This document shows, in pieces, positions 23,666 through 35,400 of a stretch of DNA of 64,000 nucleotides. This DNA is from Bos javanicus (Eukaryota; Chordata; Mammalia; Artiodactyla; Bovidae), in NCBI RefSeq assembly GCF_032452875.1, contig NC_083884.1, forward strand, positions 19,609,501 through 19,673,500, given 5' to 3'. The notes below the pieces were generated by a model. It ran no database searches and was not told where the DNA came from. It saw nothing but the letters and a program-made list of their open reading frames with translations. Within the stretch, counting starts at the first letter, position 1. Every line of letters starts with the position of its first letter. A program made the translations under genes and the position numbers.

Positions 23666-25680
23666 ATATAAGAACTATATTATATATAAATAATTTAGTA
23701 AATAATTATGAAATATATAATGTGTGTGTTTGTATATATGTGTGGTCTATCAGTTAGAATTCATTTGAAAAAGCAGAGTCACTCTGTGCATTCTGGAAGA
23801 AAGGATAAATTATAGGAATGAGTCCCTATGCAGCTGTAAGATGAGTTGGGGAGGTGAAGTTCTGGAAATGGGAGTCAGATCAGGGAAGAGCCCTCAGCCT
23901 GCTGGGAGTCCTGCATGGGTGGACAAGCTAGAGCTTCCACATCCAGCTCTTGCATCGCGAGAGCTGTGCAGAGGCCTTGGGGACGATGCTGCCCCTGGGG
24001 GCCCCCAGTTCTGTGCCTGGTTGTGGGCCTGGGGTCATTGCCTGGAAGCCAGCAGCCAGGAAGAAGAACTCAGTGCAGAGCAGAGGATCCAGAGGGCAGA
24101 ACTTGCCTCTGACGTGACCATGTCTGACTGTGCTTACTCTTTTATATCCACATTCCGAGTTTTGGTACAAGTTCCTTTATTTTGGACCACTTTAACCTGG
24201 AACCATACAGAGAAGGATATTTTGGGGAAGCATAGTTTGCATCTTTAATCAACTTGACATTGCATAATCCAGAAAAATAATGATATAAAATAAAGGGTGC
24301 TAAAATCTTTGACATAGGATTATTTTGAGCTGAAGGCACTTGGAAAACAGCAGATGCAGGCAGAGGTTTCCTCTGAACTCCCCTTACCTGCCTGAGGACA
24401 GATCCTCCCAAAGGAAGTAAATTGTCATCAATACCCTCCCCCAGAGTTTCAACAACTAGGAAAGATTGACTTTTATCGCAGGAGAGACTGGAAGTCTCAC
24501 CACTTTGACTTCTTTGTCACAAAATGACAAACTTTGTCACAAACTATCATACCTCGCATCTATTCTAGTGAGGGCTCATTCATCTTGCCTAAAAACCACT
24601 TATTCTGTGGCTTACACCTCCTCTCCCCTTCCCCCATTAAGTCAGAATATAAACTCTCCAATCTCACCACTTTTGGGGGATGTTGTTTTCCTGTGATGTG
24701 ATATTAAAAATGAATGAATTTGTATACCTTTTCTCCTGTTAATCTGCATATTGTCAGTTTTCAATAGACCCAGCTATTGCATATTGGAGAGTGGAGGAAT
24801 GTCTTCCTTGTATAAGGAATCACACACACACAATCTAGGTCTGTTGTGATTTATAACAAAACTTTCCTAAAATTTGAATACATTTACATGGACACTGTGA
24901 TTTCTAAGATGGTACTCTTTCGGGTCATAATTTATTTTAAAATGATGCTAAATAGGATTTTTTTTTTTTAAAGCAACCAAAGAGTCTAACAGATTTTTGT
25001 CCCTCTTGGACACATACCATATTTGGCAGAAAATCTTCCTCATCATAAGAGCTTAAAATAGTACGTGTAACCCTGTGACAGATACTGTGTGGTTTCCTCC
25101 GTTTGAGAGCCTTTGTGGATGTTAGCAGACTTCCCATCAGTTAGAAACTCTCATAAATCACAAGTTCTTGTTGTCTTGTTAGGTGTTCAGTTCTTGTTGA
25201 GTGAAATCCATTTAGAGAACATACACACCTCTGTTTAACTCTTTTGCCCTCCAGAGAACCAGCAACAAATATTGGTGTTTTCAGATGACAAAAGGTTTTA
25301 CTTGGCAAGGGCTGTAGGATCTGAGGCAAAAGCAATCATCAGGGATTTTCCTTAATGATTGTTGACAATTCATGACTACAGAATCCTTGAGATTCTTGGG
25401 TAAATACTGCTACAACGAACACATAATTACTGCAAAAGGAATTTCAGTCTTTTTTCATCTGCAATTCCTTTTCTTGAATGAAAAGAGAAGGCCATCTCTT
25501 ATATTCTGGGAAGTTGATCCCAATGCTCCTTTCACTTTATTTGATGAGAAAAATCTCCAGGTGATGAAGGGCCAGAAACCCGAGGGAGAGGAAAGAACTG
25601 GGTTTCTCTGTCCACAGTTTTACTTTCTGTGGCTTGGGGCTATTAACCATTATGGGTTTATTCCCTCTTTTCCTGCCAAA
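23666..25680. other. No assigned feature; GC-richer block at 23840-24130
   Basis: The block at about 23740-24190 begins with 'TATCAGTTAGAATTC' and may be an old repeat related in style to 19690-20150. It holds an open frame of 135 codons (23841-24248) with no domain I recognise. The rest is unassigned. Confidence 0.35.
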
Positions 25681-25682
25681 TG

Positions 25683-25775
25683 GGCACCTTAAAGGATTTT
25701 TGTGAGGACAAAATGAGATAAGTAATTCAAGTACTTAGCTAATTGTAAGTACTCCATAAATGTTAATTTCTTTAC
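25683..25775 (+). repeat. MIR SINE, 3' part
   Basis: 'TTTGTGAGGACAAAATGAGA' followed by 'AGTACTCCATAAATGTTAAT' matches the order of the MIR 3' region. Confidence 0.65.
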
Positions 25776-25968
25776 TAGCTACTCAATACAAAGTTATTTT
25801 ATCATGGTAATAATGCATACTTCTCTCCTAAAGCTATCTCAAAGAGGCTTTTGTGAGCATTGATTTTCCTCGTAAATAAAGACTGATGCTTCCTGTATAG
25901 GTAATGATAGATTTGCCTGGCTTCTTACTGCTTTTTGCATTGAGGTGGGACCATAGCTGATACAGGTT

Positions 25969-26427
25969 GTCAGAATAAGAGGCACTAAAGTAAATTTTTA
26001 GGCCCAAAATGGAGTCACTCCTGCCTAGGGTGCCATGTCAGCAAATGGAACATTCATTTTCCTGTAAATGCTCTGCTTGACCATAAACCAGTATTTCCAA
26101 CGGAACATTCATTTTCCTGTAAATGCTCTGCTTGACCATAAACCAGTATTTCCAATCAACCAATCTTTAAATGCCAAGCCAACCCTGGACTTTATGTGTA
26201 ATTCCTTGATCTTTCTAAGTAAGGTCAGATATGCAGCCCAAGCCAATCAAGCCCTCTTTCTGCCCTGCTGCTTCCAACACTCTGTAAAACTCACTGTTGT
26301 CCAAAATCCCCAGGGAAGAGGGCTCCTCTGCTTGGGAGGCACTGTACTTCCCTAATCCATGGATTGTTTTTCCTAGAATAAAGGACATCAACTTCATTAC
26401 TAAATTTTAGTTTTTTTATTTGACAGT
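25969..26427 (+). mobile_element. Possible solo LTR with duplicated U3 block
   Basis: The stretch starts TGTCAGAATA and could end in TTTGACA, giving TG...CA ends. Inside are several CCAAT-like boxes ('TTCCAATCAACCAATC' near 26150, 'AGCCAATCAAG' near 26242) and an AATAAA at about 26378. A 54-bp segment upstream of the CCAAT boxes is perfectly duplicated. Retroviral LTRs often carry such repeats as enhancers. No target duplication is clear and I cannot name the family, so the LTR call is inference. Confidence 0.4.
26047..26155. repeat. Perfect 54-bp tandem duplication
   Basis: Bases 26047-26100 and 26102-26155 are identical over 54 bases with a 55-base period. Complete identity means the duplication is recent compared with the worn repeats around it, or an assembly artefact. 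Confidence 0.95.
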
Positions 26428-26685
26428 GTCTACTGGAAAGATGGAAAAAAAAAATCTCTGGTCATGTTCTGAAAGATGTTTGATATTTTTAATAGAATGA
26501 TTGGAAAACTGTTTTGCTTAACAGCAGGAAGAAGTTAATCTATTCAAATCTCAATCAGCCATTGGATTGAGTCAGTCATGTATAAATGGAAGGAGTTGTT
26601 TAAGTTATTTACTGTTATAGAACACAGCCAACCATTGATGGACTAGATTTCCAAACAGGCATGTTTGTGCTTTCTTCACTCTGCT
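26428..26685. other. No recognisable feature
   Basis: Short unassigned interval. Confidence 0.4.
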
Positions 26686-26716
26686 GCCACTGCTGCGGCT
26701 AAGTCGCTTCAGTTGA
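26686..26716 (-). repeat. BOV-A2 scrap (antisense)
   Basis: Only the head survives: a (CTG)n-like start and 'GGCTAAGTCGCTTCAGTTGA'. The rest of the SINE is absent. Confidence 0.6.
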
Positions 26717-27289
26717 GACCTAGGTTAAAACATCTTGCTGTTTGCCTCCTATTCTTGACACCCATAGAGATATTTCTTGACTGGAAAATCTCATATTCCT
26801 ATTAAAAACAAAGGAGTCTAGGAAAAAAACACAAGTCCTGTAGTACCCCAGATAAAATATTTTTATGTTTATGCAGATGAATATAAGTTTCTAGCTAGGA
26901 TGTTTCATTGTCAGATTATCCTTTACAATCCCAGGGGGAACTCAGATGTGAGCCAAATTTCAGATGTACATTAGATCTCCTCGGAAATTATTTTAATAAG
27001 ACATAACATAATGTACCACTGAGGCTATAATTTACTCTAGTGTTATGTTCTTATTATAAAAGAGTTAAATAGTTTCTCAGTATAGCTTCTGAATTAGAGA
27101 ACTTGTCTCTATGTATAATCATTAAATTTTATATAAATGTATATGTGAAATTATATTGTAATCACAAATCATGCACATTAGCATATCAGATGTATCTATT
27201 TTGACTTTTACTGGGTCCATCATGAGTCAGAAGTTCCTTAATTGAGATGGAAGTCTGTATTAAAATGATTTGAACTGTGATTTGGCTAA
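26717..27289. other. No recognisable feature (AT-rich)
   Basis: I see nothing in this stretch. Confidence 0.4.
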
Positions 27290-27400
27290 AAGACCTTTGG
27301 ACAAGGATTCAGAAGACCTGGGCCTGCCATGTCCCTTCTCTGGGTCAAGGTAGCCTTGTCTATTAAATGAGTGGGCTCATCTGATGGCCTCAGGCGTTTC
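27290..27400 (+). repeat. Possible MIR-type fragment
   Basis: 'GAAGACCTGGGCCTGCC', 'CTTCTCTGGGTCAAGG' and 'ATTAAATGAGTGGGCTCATC' follow the order of a MIR-class SINE. It is worn. Confidence 0.4.
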
Positions 27401-28009
27401 GATTACAGGAAATCGCCTTCGGCACAAGGACTGGAAAGTATCCTTGCTGATGAGGTTTTCTCAAATAAGAAACGCAGTTCTCCCCTTTATATTATTTTAA
27501 TTGATTTTATGATATAAAATCCTTTCTAAATCTTTTGTCTGGCCTCTTTTCTCCTCACTTAATAATGGTTCACTTGTTAGTCCTTGTGATAGGTACTAGG
27601 GCAAAAATAAAAAATCACAAAATAAATGGAGTTGGAAGGGATCATGACAGATCATCTGGCCCAGCCATCTGCAAGTGCAGCATGCTTTAGTGTTCACTCG
27701 CTCTATAAATAACCAGAGTATCCAGCCAAATCTGCCTCACTTTAACATGGCCCAGAGTGCTGGTCAAACTTAGGAACTTTCCTTTATTTATCCTTGGAAC
27801 TCTTGCTTGACTTGGCTGAGGTTTCTGGAAAACCATCTGATTCCAGAGTGAAGTCTGAGATGAATAAGTTACAGAAAATTGGGTTCTATAGGTAAGGATG
27901 AAACCAGATAATTTTGCATAAACTGTCTCTGTTTCTACCTCTATCTCTGTTTTGAGGGCAGTCCTAGCTCTGCCTTCAAACTCTTGTTTCATCCCTATTT
28001 CTTTGGGGC
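27401..28009. other. No recognisable feature
   Basis: The 125-codon minus-strand frame at 27687-28064 has no recognisable domain and runs into the neighbouring SINE, so it is not taken as a gene. Confidence 0.4.
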
Positions 28010-28023
28010 TTAAGGAGAGAATG

Positions 28024-28219
28024 GGCTTCCCTTGTGGTTCAGTTGGTAAAGAATCTGCCTGCAATGTGGGAGACCTGGGTTCGATCCCTGTGTTGGGAAG
28101 ATACTCTGGAGAAGGGAAAGGCTACCGACTCCAGTATTCTGGCCTGGAGAATTCCATACACTGTATATAGTCCATGGGCTTGCAAAGAGTCGGATACGAC
28201 TGAGTGACTTTCACTTTCT
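28024..28219 (+). repeat. Bov-tA SINE, full length
   Basis: It starts 'GGCTTCCCTTGTGGTTCAGT' and has a tRNA B-box-like 'GGTTCGATCCC' at 28079. It continues through the Bov-A body and ends in 'GACTTTCACTTTC'. The 14-mers TTAAGGAGAGAATG (28010-28023) and TTAAGGAGGGAATG (28220-28233) differ at one position and mark the duplicated target. Confidence 0.95.
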
Positions 28220-28262
28220 TTAAGGAGGGAATGCATGGAGCTTAGTGCAGTGCTAAGCATGG

Positions 28263-28413
28263 CATTTCACTTTCATGCACTGGAGAAGGGAATGGCAACC
28301 CATTCCAGTGTTCTTGCCTGGAGAATCCCAGGGACGGGGGAGCCTGTTGGGCTGCCTTCTATGGGGTCACACAGAGTCGGATACGACTGAAGCGACTTAG
28401 CAGCAGCAGCAGC
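28263..28413 (+). repeat. BOV-A2 SINE, 3' module
   Basis: It carries 'CCAGTGTTCTTGCCTGGAGA', 'TATGGGGTCACACAGAGTCG' and an (AGC)n tail. The 8-mer AAGCATGG lies at 28255-28262 and 28414-28421, a likely target duplication. Confidence 0.93.
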
Positions 28414-28469
28414 AAGCATGGTGTAGGAGCTCCAGAATGGCTTTGCACAGCTTCTGCAATTAAGTTCCT

Positions 28470-28552
28470 TACGTCTTGTTTCCTGCTATCTTCTGCACAC
28501 CTAGAATAGTGCTTACATAGGGGGTGCTTGGTAAATACTTAGTGAACTTACT
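28470..28552 (+). repeat. Possible L2/MIR 3' end
   Basis: 'CTAGAATAGTGCTTACATAG' followed by 'GGTGCTTGGTAAATACTTAG' recalls the conserved 3' end shared by L2 and MIR. Confidence 0.5.
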
Positions 28553-29065
28553 AACTTGTTTCTGTCTAGTCAGTTGCTTCTCCTTCCTCTATTTTCCTCC
28601 GTCCCTCCACTCTTTCTGAATACCCATTTCTCTCTTCTCTCGCTTGAAGAAACTAAAGTTATTAAGGGGAAAAGGAGATGGGTAGAGAGGCCCTTCTTTC
28701 GACACTGGTCATTGACTAGAAAAATGGAAAATTTTGGTGAGTGCATGCACGGGACAGGATGAAGGAGCTTCTGAGAAAGAGATTTCCCCAGCTTCTTTGA
28801 GAACCAGGATTCCCCATGGAAGAGGCTCACATAAGCTAGTTTATCCCAACCACAAATTCCACCTTGAGATGTTTTAGAGAGGAATAACTGAGGGGCTCAT
28901 ATAGAAGCAGCCGGAGGTTAGCAGTTAACTCATGTCTCCACGTTTCCCCCAAAGGCCTCAGTTACCTGGTGGGTACATGGTTCCTTATATAAGAGGCCTG
29001 CCTGGCTTCTTAGAGCATGGGAACCCTAGTCCTTGTGATGGTTCCCTTTCTTTTTCAGGTTCTTT
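28553..29065. other. No recognisable feature
   Basis: Frames of 68-86 codons on both strands have no domain. I see no repeat. Confidence 0.4.
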
Positions 29066-29076
29066 AAGGTCTATAT

Positions 29077-29204
29077 AACATCACTGACTCAATGGACTTG
29101 ATTTTGAGCAAACTCTGGGAGATAGTGAAGCACAGGAAAGTCTCATGTGCTGCAGTCCATGGGATCGCAAGGAGTGGAACATGACTTAGTGACTGAACAA
29201 CAAC
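29077..29204 (+). mobile_element. BovB LINE 3' end, 11-bp target duplication
   Basis: Only the last 128 bases of BovB remain, with an AACAACAAC-type tail. The 11-mer AAGGTCTATAT is present at 29066-29076 and 29205-29215. Confidence 0.95.
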
Positions 29205-29514
29205 AAGGTCTATATTTTCCTGTCTTTCATTATAAACTGCCCCAGAGCAATTTGTAATGTTCATTGACATACCAAGATCTTGTCAGGGGTGTTCAGGCGG
29301 TCTTGTGAAGTGCTCCTTTAAATTGTAGAACAAGCTATAAAGCCCTTGCTATGCAGACGTTCCTTACTCCCTCAGCTTGCTGCTTCTCTATGAGCAAAGT
29401 GCAAACAACACCTGAGCCATATTAAATTCCTTTTTTCTCCCCAAATCCTTCTTGCTCTCTTGCAATTTTGAAGCCTTTGCAAGTGTCTCATATTCTTCCT
29501 GAAATGCCGTTCTC

Positions 29515-29990
29515 TGACCCTTTATGTGGCACGTCAAAAGTAGACCCCAAAAGATATTCATGTCCTCATCCTTGAACCTGTGACTGTTACCTTCTGTGGA
29601 AAACGAATGTAAAGGATCTTTGGATATGTGATGAAGTTAAGGATCTTAACATGGCAAGATAGTCCTTGATTACCTGCGTGGGCTCTAAGTACTATCAGCT
29701 GTATACGTTTACAAAGAAGGTAGAGGGAGATTTAATCCGCACAGAGGAGAAGGCACGGCGAAGACAGAGGCGGAGATTGCAGTGGCGTGGGGAGAAGCCA
29801 GCGAATTCCAGCAGCTCCCCAGCAGCTGAAAGAAGCAAGGAACTGTTCTCCTGAGAGCCTCCAAGGAGTCGCGGTCCTGCCAGTGTTTGCCTGGGGATAC
29901 TGACTTCAGCCTTCAGAACCGTGAGTGAAAACATTTCAGTTCTCTTAGCCACCAAGCTTGTGATAATTTGTTTCAGGAAACAGAAGAAAT
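29515..29990 (+). mobile_element. MLT1-type (MaLR-like) solo LTR
   Basis: Blocks 'ATTCATGTCCTCATCCTTGA', 'GGATCTTTGGATATGTGATG' and 'CTCCTGAGAGCCTCCAAGGA' occur in the order expected for a sense MaLR LTR. It ends near 'CTTGTGATAATTTG'. No internal retroviral coding sequence adjoins it. Confidence 0.65.
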
Positions 29991-30048
29991 GAATATGTCT
30001 TCATTCATACGAGGCTAGCACCTACTTAATCTCAATAGTTCAAGTGTT

Positions 30049-30318
30049 GCTGCTGCTAAGTCACTTCAGTCGTGTCCGACTCTATGCAACCCTATAGACG
30101 GCAGCCCACCAGGCTCCCCTGTCCCTGGGATTCTCCAGGCAAGAACACTGGAGTGGGTTGCCATTTCCTTCTCTAATGCATGAAAGTGAAAAGTCAAAGT
30201 GAAGTCGCTCAGTTGTGTCCGACTCTTAGCCACCCCATGAACTGCAGCCTATCAGGCTCCTCCATCCATGAGATTTTCCAGGCAAGAGTACTGGAGTGGG
30301 GTGCCATTGCCTTCTCTG
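30049..30318 (-). repeat. BOV-A2 SINE (antisense), full length
   Basis: A 270-bp two-module BOV-A2. The 12-mer AGTTCAAGTGTT is present at 30037-30048 and 30319-30330, so both ends are intact. Confidence 0.95.
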
Positions 30319-30330
30319 AGTTCAAGTGTT

Positions 30331-31379
30331 ACCTCCTCTAAAGAGTTCTCCTGTATCCGCCTTGGGTCCAAGTTATATGAACCTCTTATAGGTTTACAAG
30401 GCATCTTGTGTGCCCTTTCATTAGAGACCCACACACTTTTACTGTGAACGTCTCTTGTTTATTTCACCCCTCAATCTTGGCAACCTGAGGGGAAGCACTG
30501 TGGCTTTCAACGCTGTCTTCTGTGCTGCCGAAGAGGCCACAGGCAGGTTACAGGGTCCGTTAGTTGTAAATGTTGATTGACGTGTGACGTCTGTCATTCT
30601 TAATTAGCTGTCTGCAATTCTGGTCAGAATGCAGTATTTACCGTATCACACTTTATTTTCAACTTCTGATTGGGGAGATTAATCATCCTCTGTTGTCAGG
30701 ATTCCTGGGCAAGTTTACCCGGGGGATGTGGGGTACTGTACCCTGCAGTTTTCAGCTGAGGCTGCTGTGATGTCCTGGCTTGTGTGGCAGGCTCCACACA
30801 GCACTACCCCCTCCCCCCAAAAACGCACACGCACATACCTTCACACTCCTCTCAGAGGAGGAGTCTGATCTAGCTTGCCTTCTGGCTGGTGTCACTGGGT
30901 CAAGACAGGTTACATTGAGTCCTTGTTGCTTCTCTGGTGAAGGGCTCAGCTCAGGTTTTTGCTTAATTCCTTCATGTTCTTTAAAATCTGTGTTTTTCTG
31001 CTTTTGGACCCTGGCGTTGTTATTGCTGATCCAGGATGTGAAATTTTGTGCCAACGCAGATGATTTGTGTGGGTGAAACAGCCCTATGATAAAGTCTTGT
31101 TTTATGAAGATGAACCTCATAGTGTCATTCAGGTCATGTGATAGAATGACTGGGTTTCCAGGTTCTAGTTGGAACGTTGTTGCATGAATTTGGATATTGA
31201 GCCATGAGGCTCTGGATTAGGATGATGATGGTGCAAAGAATAAAGTGGGAAGGGATTAAATTGAAACATAGCTATTATTGCTTGCATTTCCAGTCCATGC
31301 TAAAACTACCCAATTCAGACTGGAACTTGAACCCATGTGCAGGGACTTGAATCCATGGTCTTTTAATTGAAATCACACA
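30331..31379. other. No recognisable feature
   Basis: Unassigned DNA. Frames at 30752-31120 (minus, 122 codons) and 30780-31076 (plus, 98 codons) overlap each other and show no domain. Confidence 0.4.
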
Positions 31380-31960
31380 CCTGGTCTCAGGACTTAATGA
31401 AGCTCAGGTTCTTAATGGCTTGTCACTGAGTTCAGTGAGAGATAAAGCGATAGGTAAGAAGTGGATTTATTTAGAGAGGGATTTACATTTCATTGATGGA
31501 ATGCAGTCCATCTCAAAAGGCAAGAATGATCTTGGGAGAAATACACTACACAGACAAGAGTATGGACCGTCTCAGAAGGTGAGAGGCCCCCAAATATTGC
31601 CTGGATAGTTGTTATAGGCTGGGTAATTTCATAGGCTAATGAGTGGGAGGATTACTGTTACAGGGTTGTTATTCATAGTTGTAGTATTTTAATACAACTC
31701 TTTCATGGAAGGGGTGGGACTTTCCAGGAATGAGGCCATTGCCCGCTTTGGGCCTTTTATGGTTAGCGTCTAAACTGTCATGACACCTGAGTTGTGTCAT
31801 TTAGCATGCTAACGCATTACAATGAGCACATAATGAAGCTCAAGGTCCACTGGGAGTCCGATCTTCCACCATCTTGGATCTAATTGGTTTTAGCCAGTTT
31901 TTGTCATGGCATATGGCTATGTAATTCTTTTAAAGAGTGCTCTGTCCCCTTCCCTCCTGT
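31380..31960 (-). mobile_element. Ruminant ERV solo LTR (BTLTR1-like), antisense
   Basis: Blocks such as 'AAGAAGTGGATTTATTTAGA', 'GGGTAATTTCATAGGCTAAT' and 'CTTCCACCATCTTGGATCTA' match my memory of a common ruminant ERV LTR in antisense. I saw no gag, pol or env sequence beside it, so it looks like a solo LTR. The ends are approximate. Confidence 0.6.
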
Positions 31961-32238
31961 TTCAATACCAGTCTGAATTCTCTATCTGAGCATAAATAGT
32001 CATTGATATTGAGTTTGCAACTGCTGTGAATTTTTTTAGGATATTAGTGTCTCTCATGGTCCTACTTTAAATTTTTTCTTTCAGAAGTCATGTCTTAGTG
32101 GAACTTCTCCAGGCTTCTAGCAAACAGTCCAACCAAGGCCTCAGTCTGTCACCTCTTGAAGCTCCAGTCTACTCGTACAGCTCACTCTTCTGGTTCTGTT
32201 TTTTTCTTTCATTATTCCCAATTAGGTTAGAACCTTTA
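31961..32238. other. No recognisable feature
   Basis: Short unassigned interval. Confidence 0.4.
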
Positions 32239-32245
32239 CTACACA

Positions 32246-33291
32246 GTTCAGTTCAGTTGCTCAGTCGTGTCCTGTTCTTTGCAACCCCATGGACTGCAGC
32301 ACACCAGGCTTCCTTGTCCTTCATCAACTCCCAGAGCTTGCTCAAACTCATGTCCATCGAGTCCATGATGCCATCCAACCATCTCATCTTCTGATGTCCC
32401 CTTCTCCTCCTGCCTTCAATCTTTCTCAGCATCAGAGTCTTTTCCAGTGAGTCAGTTTTTTGCATCAGGTGGCCAAAGTATTGGAGCTTCAGCTTCAGCA
32501 TCAGTCCTGCCAGTGAATATTCAGGACTAATTTCCTTTAGGATTGACTGGTTTGACCTTGCAGTCTAAGGGACTCTTAAAAGTCTTCTCTAGCACCACAG
32601 TTCAAAAGCATCAGTTCTTTGGCATTCGGCTTTCTTTATAGTTCAACTGTCACATCCATACATGACTACTGGAAAAAGCCATAGCTTGGACTAGATGGAC
32701 CTTTCTCGACAACTAATGTCTCTGCTTTTTAATATGCTATCTAGATTTGTCATAGCTTTTCTTCCAAGGAGCAAGTGGCTTTTAATTTCATGGCTGCAGT
32801 CACCATTTATAGTGATTTTGGAGCCCACGAAAATAAAGTCTCTCACTGTTTCCATTGTTTCCCCATCTATTTGCCATGAAGTGATGGGACTGGATGCCAT
32901 GATCTTCATTTTCTGAATGTTGAGCTTTAAGCCAGCTTTTTCACTCTCCTCTTTCACATTCATCAAGAGGCTCTTTACTTCTTCTTCGCTTTCTGCCATA
33001 AGTGTGGTGTCATCTACATATCTGAAGTTGTTGATATTGCTCCAGGAAAGTTTGATTCTAGCTTGTGCTTCATCCATCTGGCATTTCACGTGATGTACTC
33101 TGCATATAAGTTAAATCAGCAGGGTGACAATATATAGCCTTGACATACTCCTTTCCCAATTTGGAACCAGTCTGTTGTACCATGACTGGTTCTAGCTGTT
33201 GATTCCTGACCTGCATATAGATTTCTCAGGAGGCAGGTCAGGTGGTCTGGTATTGCCATCTCTTGAAGAATTTTCCACAGTTTGTTGTGGT
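32246..33291 (-). mobile_element. BovB LINE, 5'-truncated (antisense)
   Basis: A 1.05-kb BovB with a TTCAG tail at the left. It runs back into the reverse transcriptase core: the frame 32691-33089 holds a YVDD in place of YADD (near 33010-33021). Several frame breaks split the coding part. CTACACA occurs at 32239-32245 and 33292-33298 and may be the target duplication. Confidence 0.93.
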
Positions 33292-33298
33292 CTACACA

Positions 33299-34388
33299 TA
33301 ACTGATACCAAATTCATTAAGTAAGATTTTACTGACAGTTCAGGGATAATGGTGGAAAACACCATGGGAATAAATCTTCAACCAGCTATGAGACTTGCAT
33401 GCTCTTCAACATCTCACAGTCCTAATTGGCCTCTGGCTGGAACCCCCAAAAACCCCATCCTCCATACCTCCCCTTTCCCTCTTCCAGGGCTCTGAGTAGC
33501 TGCTTTGAAGCCTAAGCCCAATTACCATGTGGCTCAAAGAGGGAGAGGAACTCCTCAAACCATTTTTTGGTTCAAGATGATTGTCTATGGGAATGTCCTT
33601 TCCCTTCAGGAGAAACCACCCAAGATCTTGCTTGACAGTGCCCAGTAGACAAACATCTGAGCATTCTGGCTTTGCTGTCTTTTGAAAACCCACAGCATGA
33701 GAGCTAAGCACTGCCCAGCATAGCTCCTCTTCACAACTTCACCTCCAATGAGAATTGAAGACAAAGTCTGTAAGTTTTTCTGGCCATCTTTTCAGTGTCA
33801 GATCTCTGTTTACTATAAAAGGCAGTGAAACACCAACAACAGCAACACAAATCACACAAAACGCCCTCCACAATCACAGGGAGTCATTTGAAATACTGCA
33901 TCAGTGATACTGAACGCAAACTAACATCCTCTACCCACACCCCACTCTCCTCTCTCCTATCCAGACAATGGCAGATCCTAAACAGAGTCCTCTTTGCTTA
34001 TCAAATCAGCACACTCAACCTGTCTAAAACAACTTTTCTGAAACTTGAAACAGGTTGATGGTGACTTCAAAGTTTCCTTCAGGATCAATGGATCAATTCT
34101 TTACATTTGTGTAATTAAAGGACCCATTCTGCTGACTTCCCCCAGAGAAAGTATGTTCCACAGGTGGGAGCATTTCTGCTGCCACCTCTCAGGAGGCTTA
34201 CTTAAGAAGACCTCAAGGCTTTGAAATGATAGTTTCCGGGGCTTCTGCTCATTAAGGCTTCAAAAGCCCTGGTATCCAGGCTTTGGTAATAAAATTAACC
34301 CTTTCCCAGATAAAGTTCTGGCAGAACACATGGCTCTCTGATACAATAGTTACAGTGGAGAAAGATTAAGGTCTTCAAACCTGGGTAT
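33299..34388. other. No recognisable feature
   Basis: Unassigned DNA. Frames at 33406-33711 (minus) and 33825-34058 (plus) are under 102 codons and have no domain. Confidence 0.4.
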
Positions 34389-35128
34389 AAAGCCTCTTGA
34401 TGAAAGTGAAAGTGGAGAGTGAAAAAGTTGGCTTAAAGCTCAACATTCAGAAAATGAAGATCATGGCATCCGGTCCCACCACTTCATGGGAAATATATGG
34501 GGAAACAGTGGAAACAGTGTCAGACTTTATTTTTCTGGGGTCCAAAATCACTGCAGATGGTGACTGCAGCCATGAAGTTAAAAGATGCTTACTCCTTGGA
34601 AGGAAGGTTATGACCAACCTAGATAGCATATTGAAAAGCAGAGACATTACTTTGCCAACAAAGGTTCGTCTAGTCAAGGCTATGGTTTTTCCTGTGGTCA
34701 TGCATGGATGTGAAAGTTGGACTGTGAAGAAGGCTGAGCGCCGAAGAATTGATGCTTTTGAAGTGTGGTGTTGGAGAAGACTCTTGAGAGTCCCTTGGCC
34801 TGCAAGGAGATCCAACCAGTCCATTCTGAAGGAGATCAGCCCTGGGATTTCTTTGGAAGGAATGATGCTAAAGCTGAAACCTCAGTACTTTGGCCACCTG
34901 ATGCGAAGAGTTGACTCATTGGAAAAGACTCTGATGCTGGGAGGGATTGGGGGCAAGAGGAGAAGGGGACGACAGAGGATGAGATGGCTGGATGGTATCA
35001 CTGACTCTATGGCCGTGAGTCTCAGTGAACTCCGGGAGTTAGTGATGGACAGGGAGGCCTGGCGTGCTGCGATTCATGGGGTCACAAAGAGTTGGACATG
35101 ACTGAGTGACTGATCTGATCTGATCTGA
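34389..35128 (+). mobile_element. BovB LINE 3' fragment, one frame fully open
   Basis: This 740-bp 3' piece has a GATCT tail. One frame is open from 34397 to 35101 (234 codons), covering the C-terminal third after the reverse transcriptase core and reaching to within a few residues of the family's C-terminus. It holds the residues around 'VKAMVFPVVM' and 'CWRRLLRVPW' found in the other copies. It lacks the catalytic core and cannot act alone. No clear target duplication is seen. Confidence 0.93.
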
Positions 35129-35319
35129 TGTGTGTGCTATTGATAGACTTGTGGTGCTAAGAAGAAAGAGAGGTTTCGGATGATAAGATAAAACTTAGGG
35201 TCCAGGTATGGTGACTTTTTTGGGGTCAACTCCAACTCCCAGATGTGGGATTTGGGTGAAGCTCTAGCTATGATTGTTTCCAAAACCAGGAGCAGATGTG
35301 GAGAGTCATGCCATCTTTC

Positions 35320-35400
35320 CTGTGACAGATTCATTTTGATATTTGGCAAAACTAATACAATTATGTAAAGTTTAAAAATAAAATAAAAATTAAAAAAAAA
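35320..35400 (+). mobile_element. Ruminant L1 3' end, very short
   Basis: 'CCTGTGACAGATTCATTTTG' followed by 'ATATTTGGCAAAACTAATAC' and an A-rich tail gives the last 80 bases of the ruminant L1 on the plus strand. Confidence 0.85.

Noticed and set aside
23841..24248. 135-codon frame in a GC-richer block
   Set aside because: No domain or recognised homologue, an overlapping antisense frame of similar length, and the sequence looks like part of an old repeat.
28079..28090. tRNA gene suggested by GGTTCGATCCC (also at 1200, 57149 and 61427)
   Set aside because: These are the B-box remnants of tRNA-derived SINEs; no cloverleaf is present.
31380..31960. Complete endogenous retrovirus
   Set aside because: Only an LTR-like segment is visible; no gag, pol, env or second LTR is found nearby.
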